This document shows positions 60,713-64,000 of a stretch of DNA of 64,000 nt, piece after piece. A program made the translations under genes and the position numbers. The notes under the pieces were generated by a model. It saw only the letters and a list, made by a program, of their open reading frames with translations. It had not been told where the DNA came from and did not search any database. This DNA comes from Scandinavium hiltneri (GTDB lineage: Bacteria; Pseudomonadota; Gammaproteobacteria; Enterobacterales; Enterobacteriaceae), in NCBI RefSeq assembly GCF_024764835.1, contig NZ_JALIGE010000074.1:186001-250000 (forward strand), in the 5' to 3' direction. How positions within the stretch are numbered: the first letter of the stretch is position 1; each line of letters begins with the position of its first letter.

Positions 60713-62395
60713 TTACTGACTTTTAGCCGGGACGTGACACCAGTTGTTATTCTCGTTAATCCCGCCGTCTGGCGAAGTGTATCCGAGGCAACCCATGATG
60801 GTGTCATACAATTCCACGTGACGACGCGGTACCTTCATGTCAGCTTCCTTTTTCAGCTGCGTAAACGCCTGCTGATGCGCCGGGTTTTCCAGATACTTAT
60901 CAGACATCCATACCAGCATCGGCACACGGAACTGCTCAGGCGGAGCTAGCATGCGCGGCGTACCGTGCAGGTGCTCTTTCTCGTTGATCGACTCACCGTG
61001 GTCGGCAGCATAGAAGACGATGGCCTTCTTGTCGCGCAGCTGATCCAGTACGTCGCTGATAAAGGTATCAACGTACAGCACCGAGTTGTCATAGGCATTG
61101 ATCATCTCCTTCTTACTGCATTCGTCGTTGATACCAACGCACTCCGGCTGCCATTTTGCAAAATCGCGGGTGTAGCGCTGGTAGTAACTCCAGTGCGAGC
61201 CCTTGGTGTGCAGGATGATCAAATGCTTGCCGTTCGGATGGTTTTCCAGCGACTGCGCAATTTCCGGCAGCAGCAGTTTGTCAGCCACGTCTTTGCCACG
61301 GTTACGCGGCTCGGCGCCAATCTGCTCGCGATAAGCAATGTTGTCAGCCATGGTGTTGCTGTAGAACCAGATTTCACTCTGCATGGCGAACAGGTCTGAG
61401 CTAAAGCCCAGCTGTTTCAGCACCGCAAACACGTTCTGCTCCTTCAGCGTACGCTGAGGGTTATCCTCTGCCCCGCCCTCGCGTACAAACATGCAGCGCA
61501 GTGAAAGCTTGGTGGCCGTGTCGCAGGACGTGCCGCGATAGGCGACCAGGTTTTTCTCTTGCGACAGCTTCGGTGTGGTATTGCGGTCATAGCCCAGAAT
61601 GCCCATGTGATCCCAGCGGGTGGTTTCGCCGATGATAAACACCACGTAGGTATCATCCAGATCCTTGCCCGGTGCCACATAAGTGTATTTTTTCGCCGGG
61701 TTAATCAGAGAACGACTGTCAGAGGATTCATCGACCTGCGCCCAGGCGTACAGGCCCAGCGCGGATACCCAGTTCGATGGCAAATAGGAATTGGCAATGA
61801 TGCCGCCGTAACTCGGCGCATCGCCCTGAGACGTTTTCTCGACCTGTTTTTGGTGACGATCCATTAATCGGATCGGGGCCCAGACCAACAGGCCAGCCAT
61901 CACCACTACGGCGATATTACGCACGCGCTGCCCGCGAGTACGCAGTTGGCGTTGCAGCGTATAACGGCAACGGTTGCTCCAGATGAAGAATAGCGGCGGG
62001 AGGCTCGCCAGTACCGTCCACATCATCAGGCCACGCCCGACGACTTCTTTAGACAGGTCAACGTCGGTGGTCATCACTGACGCCACGATACCGTAGCCAA
62101 TCACCACGTTCATAAAGGTCATGTAGTAGCTGGCGGCAACGGAAATAATGACCACCAGCGAGGTCAGAATCTGCCACGGACGGCGGCCCAGAATGGAGAT
62201 CAGACGTAACAAACAGAACGTGACCAGTACCGAGCCGCAGAGTTCGATGATGGCAAAAATGCCATTCACTACGCTGGGATTTTCAAGATAGCCCATCAGC
62301 CGTCGCACTAATACCGCGCCGTTAAGGAACAGACCGATATACAAGGCGATGAACAGGCACAACCGCTGTTGTGTTAAAGATTTAATATAATTCAT
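60713..62395 (-). CDS. eptB: EptB, Kdo(2)-lipid A phosphoethanolamine 7''-transferase
   Basis: Inner-membrane enzyme that adds phosphoethanolamine to the outer Kdo of LPS using phosphatidylethanolamine; in E. coli it depends on calcium and sigma-E and is repressed by the MgrR sRNA. I start at the ATG at 62395 (MNYIKSLTQQRLCLFIALYI), giving 560 residues (E. coli 563); nine upstream codons are probably not used. Five TM helices lie in about 1-185. The periplasmic sulfatase-like domain has FIIGETTRWDHMGILGY, the nucleophile Thr in CDTATKLSLRCMF, and FYAADHGESINEKEHLHGTP with zinc-binding Asp/His. Confidence 0.95.
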   Translation of the reverse strand: MNYIKSLTQQRLCLFIALYIGLFLNGAVLVRRLMGYLENPSVVNGIFAIIELCGSVLVTFCLLRLISILGRRPWQILTSLVVIISVAASYYMTFMNVVIGYGIVASVMTTDVDLSKEVVGRGLMMWTVLASLPPLFFIWSNRCRYTLQRQLRTRGQRVRNIAVVVMAGLLVWAPIRLMDRHQKQVEKTSQGDAPSYGGIIANSYLPSNWVSALGLYAWAQVDESSDSRSLINPAKKYTYVAPGKDLDDTYVVFIIGETTRWDHMGILGYDRNTTPKLSQEKNLVAYRGTSCDTATKLSLRCMFVREGGAEDNPQRTLKEQNVFAVLKQLGFSSDLFAMQSEIWFYSNTMADNIAYREQIGAEPRNRGKDVADKLLLPEIAQSLENHPNGKHLIILHTKGSHWSYYQRYTRDFAKWQPECVGINDECSKKEMINAYDNSVLYVDTFISDVLDQLRDKKAIVFYAADHGESINEKEHLHGTPRMLAPPEQFRVPMLVWMSDKYLENPAHQQAFTQLKKEADMKVPRRHVELYDTIMGCLGYTSPDGGINENNNWCHVPAKSQ

Positions 62396-62639
62396 GCAAA
62401 CAAACCCTGGGAAAAGGGGCACAAAAAACCGACTTAGCTATCGGCAAGACAGTAAGTAGATTAAGGAATCGCGTAAGGAACAGTTATCAGAAACGTCTAT
62501 AAGCGCAGTGAGTAGACCATAGCGCAGAGAAAAAGTGTCGTCAGGAAGTGTGATCCGGGCAATATTTACAAAAATAATGGCCCGGATCGAAAGATTTATG
62601 GCAGGAATGTGTTACCGGCAGGGATTATGCCGTTCAATA

Positions 62640-63842
62640 TCAGGCATGAGCCTCTTCAAACACTTCACGATTTGGCTGACGAATGGTGGTCGACAGCGCC
62701 AGAGACAGAATCAGCAGCGCGAAGATGACGCAGAAGGTCACGTAGAAGCCGCCGAACAGGGACGCAATGATCGAACCGCAGATGCTACCAATCCCGAAGC
62801 CGAGATAAATCACGCCGTAGTTTTTCGCCAGATTGTTCAGGCCGAAGAACTCGCTCACCAGCGACGGGAACACGGTGATGGTGCCGCCGAAGTTGAAGGC
62901 CACGCAGGCAATCGCTGCGAAGAAGGTCATCGCATTCAGCGGAGCAAACAGCAGCGCCGCCATGCCGACCAGGGAAATCACCTGACCGATGGTGATAACA
63001 CGGATACGGGCAATTTTGTCGGACAGAATACCGAGCACCAGGCGGCCACTCAGGTTGGCGATGGAAATCACGGTGACCGCGTTCGCCGCCGTCATCACGT
63101 CCAGATGCACCATGCCCTGGGCAATATCTTTCGCCACGCCAATCACGTACAGACCGCTCATGCAGGCCGTCAGGAACATCACCGCCAGCATCCAGTACTG
63201 TGGTTTACGCATTGACTGTGCCAGGCTGAAGTCGTTCTCTACCACGCCGTTGGTGGTTTTAACTTCCTGCAGCGGCGCGTCTTTCATCAACGTTGCACCG
63301 AACACAATCATCACCAGCACAATCGCGCCCCAGATGATAAAGGTTTTTTCCAGGCCGACGCTCGCCAGCAGCTGGCTGTCGATGAATTTGAAGCCCAGGC
63401 TACCCAGGCCATACGCGCCAATGGAAAACGCGGAAATCAGCCCTTTACGCTCCGGGAACCATTTCACGCAGTTCGACAGCGTCAGCAGATAACCTGCCCC
63501 GTCCGCCAGACCAACCAGCACCCCGGCGCTCAGCCACAGCATCATCAGATTATTAGCATGCGCAGTGAGGAAGAAGCCCAGGCCGAGCAGGATCCCGGAG
63601 GCCATGGTGACGCGCTTCACGCCAAAACGCTCTTGCAGTTTACCGGCTACGGACGAGGAAATCGCCAGGCCGAGGCTTAACAGACCGAAGGAAAACGCGA
63701 CCTGGCTGATAGGCTCATCGAGCTTGGCGGACAGCGCGCCGTTAAACAGGCTCCAGGTGTAAACCGAACCGAGTGCAAATTGGGTGATGATGGTTCCAAC
63801 CAGCGTCAGCCAGCGGGTAGAAGGACGGATTGCAGTATTCAT
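62640..63842 (-). CDS. yhjX: YhjX, MFS transporter (pyruvate-responsive)
   Basis: Twelve-helix major facilitator of the oxalate:formate antiporter-like group. In E. coli it is the main target of the pyruvate-sensing YpdA/YpdB system; the transported substrate is uncertain. I start at the ATG at 63842 (MNTAIRPSTRWLTLVGTIIT), giving 400 residues (E. coli 402). A longer frame to 63917 overlaps the YpdB site and is unlike the family. Features seen are AGKLQERFGVKRVTMASG (loop 2-3), NCVKWFPERKGLISAFSIGAYGLGS, and LSDKIARIRVITIGQ in the second half. Only 158 bp of its upstream region is inside the window. Confidence 0.94.
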   Translation of the reverse strand: MNTAIRPSTRWLTLVGTIITQFALGSVYTWSLFNGALSAKLDEPISQVAFSFGLLSLGLAISSSVAGKLQERFGVKRVTMASGILLGLGFFLTAHANNLMMLWLSAGVLVGLADGAGYLLTLSNCVKWFPERKGLISAFSIGAYGLGSLGFKFIDSQLLASVGLEKTFIIWGAIVLVMIVFGATLMKDAPLQEVKTTNGVVENDFSLAQSMRKPQYWMLAVMFLTACMSGLYVIGVAKDIAQGMVHLDVMTAANAVTVISIANLSGRLVLGILSDKIARIRVITIGQVISLVGMAALLFAPLNAMTFFAAIACVAFNFGGTITVFPSLVSEFFGLNNLAKNYGVIYLGFGIGSICGSIIASLFGGFYVTFCVIFALLILSLALSTTIRQPNREVFEEAHA

Positions 63843-63915
63843 GGGCGTATATGCCTTATCAAAATTAACTGCAGCTAAAATAACGAAGTGCATTTCAGGC
63901 AGGGTTAAAAAAGGC

Positions 63916-63946
63916 ATGAACTGCCGTCAGTGCGGAATGAAATGCA
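63916..63946 (-). promoter_or_regulatory. YpdB-type direct repeat upstream of yhjX
   Basis: On the minus strand, TGCATTTCAT (63946-63937) and GGCAGTTCAT (63925-63916) are separated by exactly 11 bp. This matches the E. coli YpdB motif, two GGCATTTCAT repeats with an 11-bp spacer, with one mismatch in each half. It lies about 75-105 bp before the yhjX ATG. Confidence 0.8.
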
Positions 63947-64000
63947 CTGAGAGGAGAATGAATGACATTGCCAAAATAAAAACGAGGGAAAAGTTAGTGT

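Noticed and set aside
1..64000. CRISPR arrays, IS elements, prophage or restriction/defence islands
   Set aside because: No regularly spaced repeats, transposase-like or phage-like proteins, or restriction-modification genes were recognised on either strand.

Overview
The window is a chromosomal segment of a member of the Enterobacteriaceae. Most genes are close full-length relatives of Escherichia coli genes and follow the E. coli 78-80 min order (yhiN-pitA-uspB-uspA-rsmJ-prlC-rlmJ-gor ... treF ... yhjC-yhjD-yhjE-yhjG-pdeH-kdgK-yhjJ-dctA-pdeK-bcs-dpp-tRNA-Pro-eptB-yhjX). Gene content differs enough from E. coli to suggest an Enterobacter/Kluyvera/Leclercia-like relative, but the genus cannot be fixed by reading. 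REP elements and two ERIC elements support the family placement.

Layout. 1-6399: the arn (pmrHFIJK) lipid A aminoarabinose operon on the minus strand, cut inside arnT, with a good PmrA box ahead of arnB. 6400-8735: an accessory stretch with an orphan LuxR-type regulator, a His-rich secreted NlpC/P60 peptidase and a possible small membrane protein. 8919-19829: housekeeping genes (yhiN, pitA, uspB/uspA, rsmJ, prlC, rlmJ, gor) with a periplasmic PAP2 phosphatase inserted and no dtpB. 19830-26061: a lineage-specific stretch where E. coli K-12 has ars and acid-fitness genes. It holds a small Arg-rich secreted protein, a beta-lactamase-fold lipoprotein, treF, a membrane-anchored HEPN protein, a GC-rich heptamer tandem repeat with a possible 50-residue membrane protein, and a short-chain dehydrogenase divergent from yhjC. 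26180-39279: yhjC, yhjD, yhjE, yhjG, pdeH, kdgK, yhjJ, dctA and pdeK. 39430-53474: a complete cellulose locus, bcsRQABZC on minus and bcsEFG on plus. 53535-59236: the dppABCDF dipeptide transporter, minus. 59852-63842: an NTF2-like protein, a proline tRNA with a partial duplication of its end, eptB and yhjX.

How they connect. Envelope modification recurs: arn adds aminoarabinose to lipid A, eptB adds phosphoethanolamine to Kdo, and bcsG adds phosphoethanolamine to cellulose. The two c-di-GMP phosphodiesterase-family proteins (pdeH, pdeK) sit next to a synthase with a PilZ domain and its c-di-GMP sensor BcsE. Carbon and peptide uptake (dctA, kdgK, dpp, yhjX, treF) form a second theme. Recognisable control sites are a PmrA box (arnB), a KdgR operator (kdgK), a GcvB-type target (dppA), a YpdB direct repeat (yhjX) and a strong tRNA promoter.

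I see no prophage, IS element, CRISPR array or defence island. The least explained items are the HEPN membrane protein, the LuxR/NlpC pair with operator-like palindromes upstream, the Arg-rich secreted protein, the heptamer repeat with its small ORF, and the tRNA-Pro locus, where a UGG-anticodon tRNA sits where E. coli has the CGG one.
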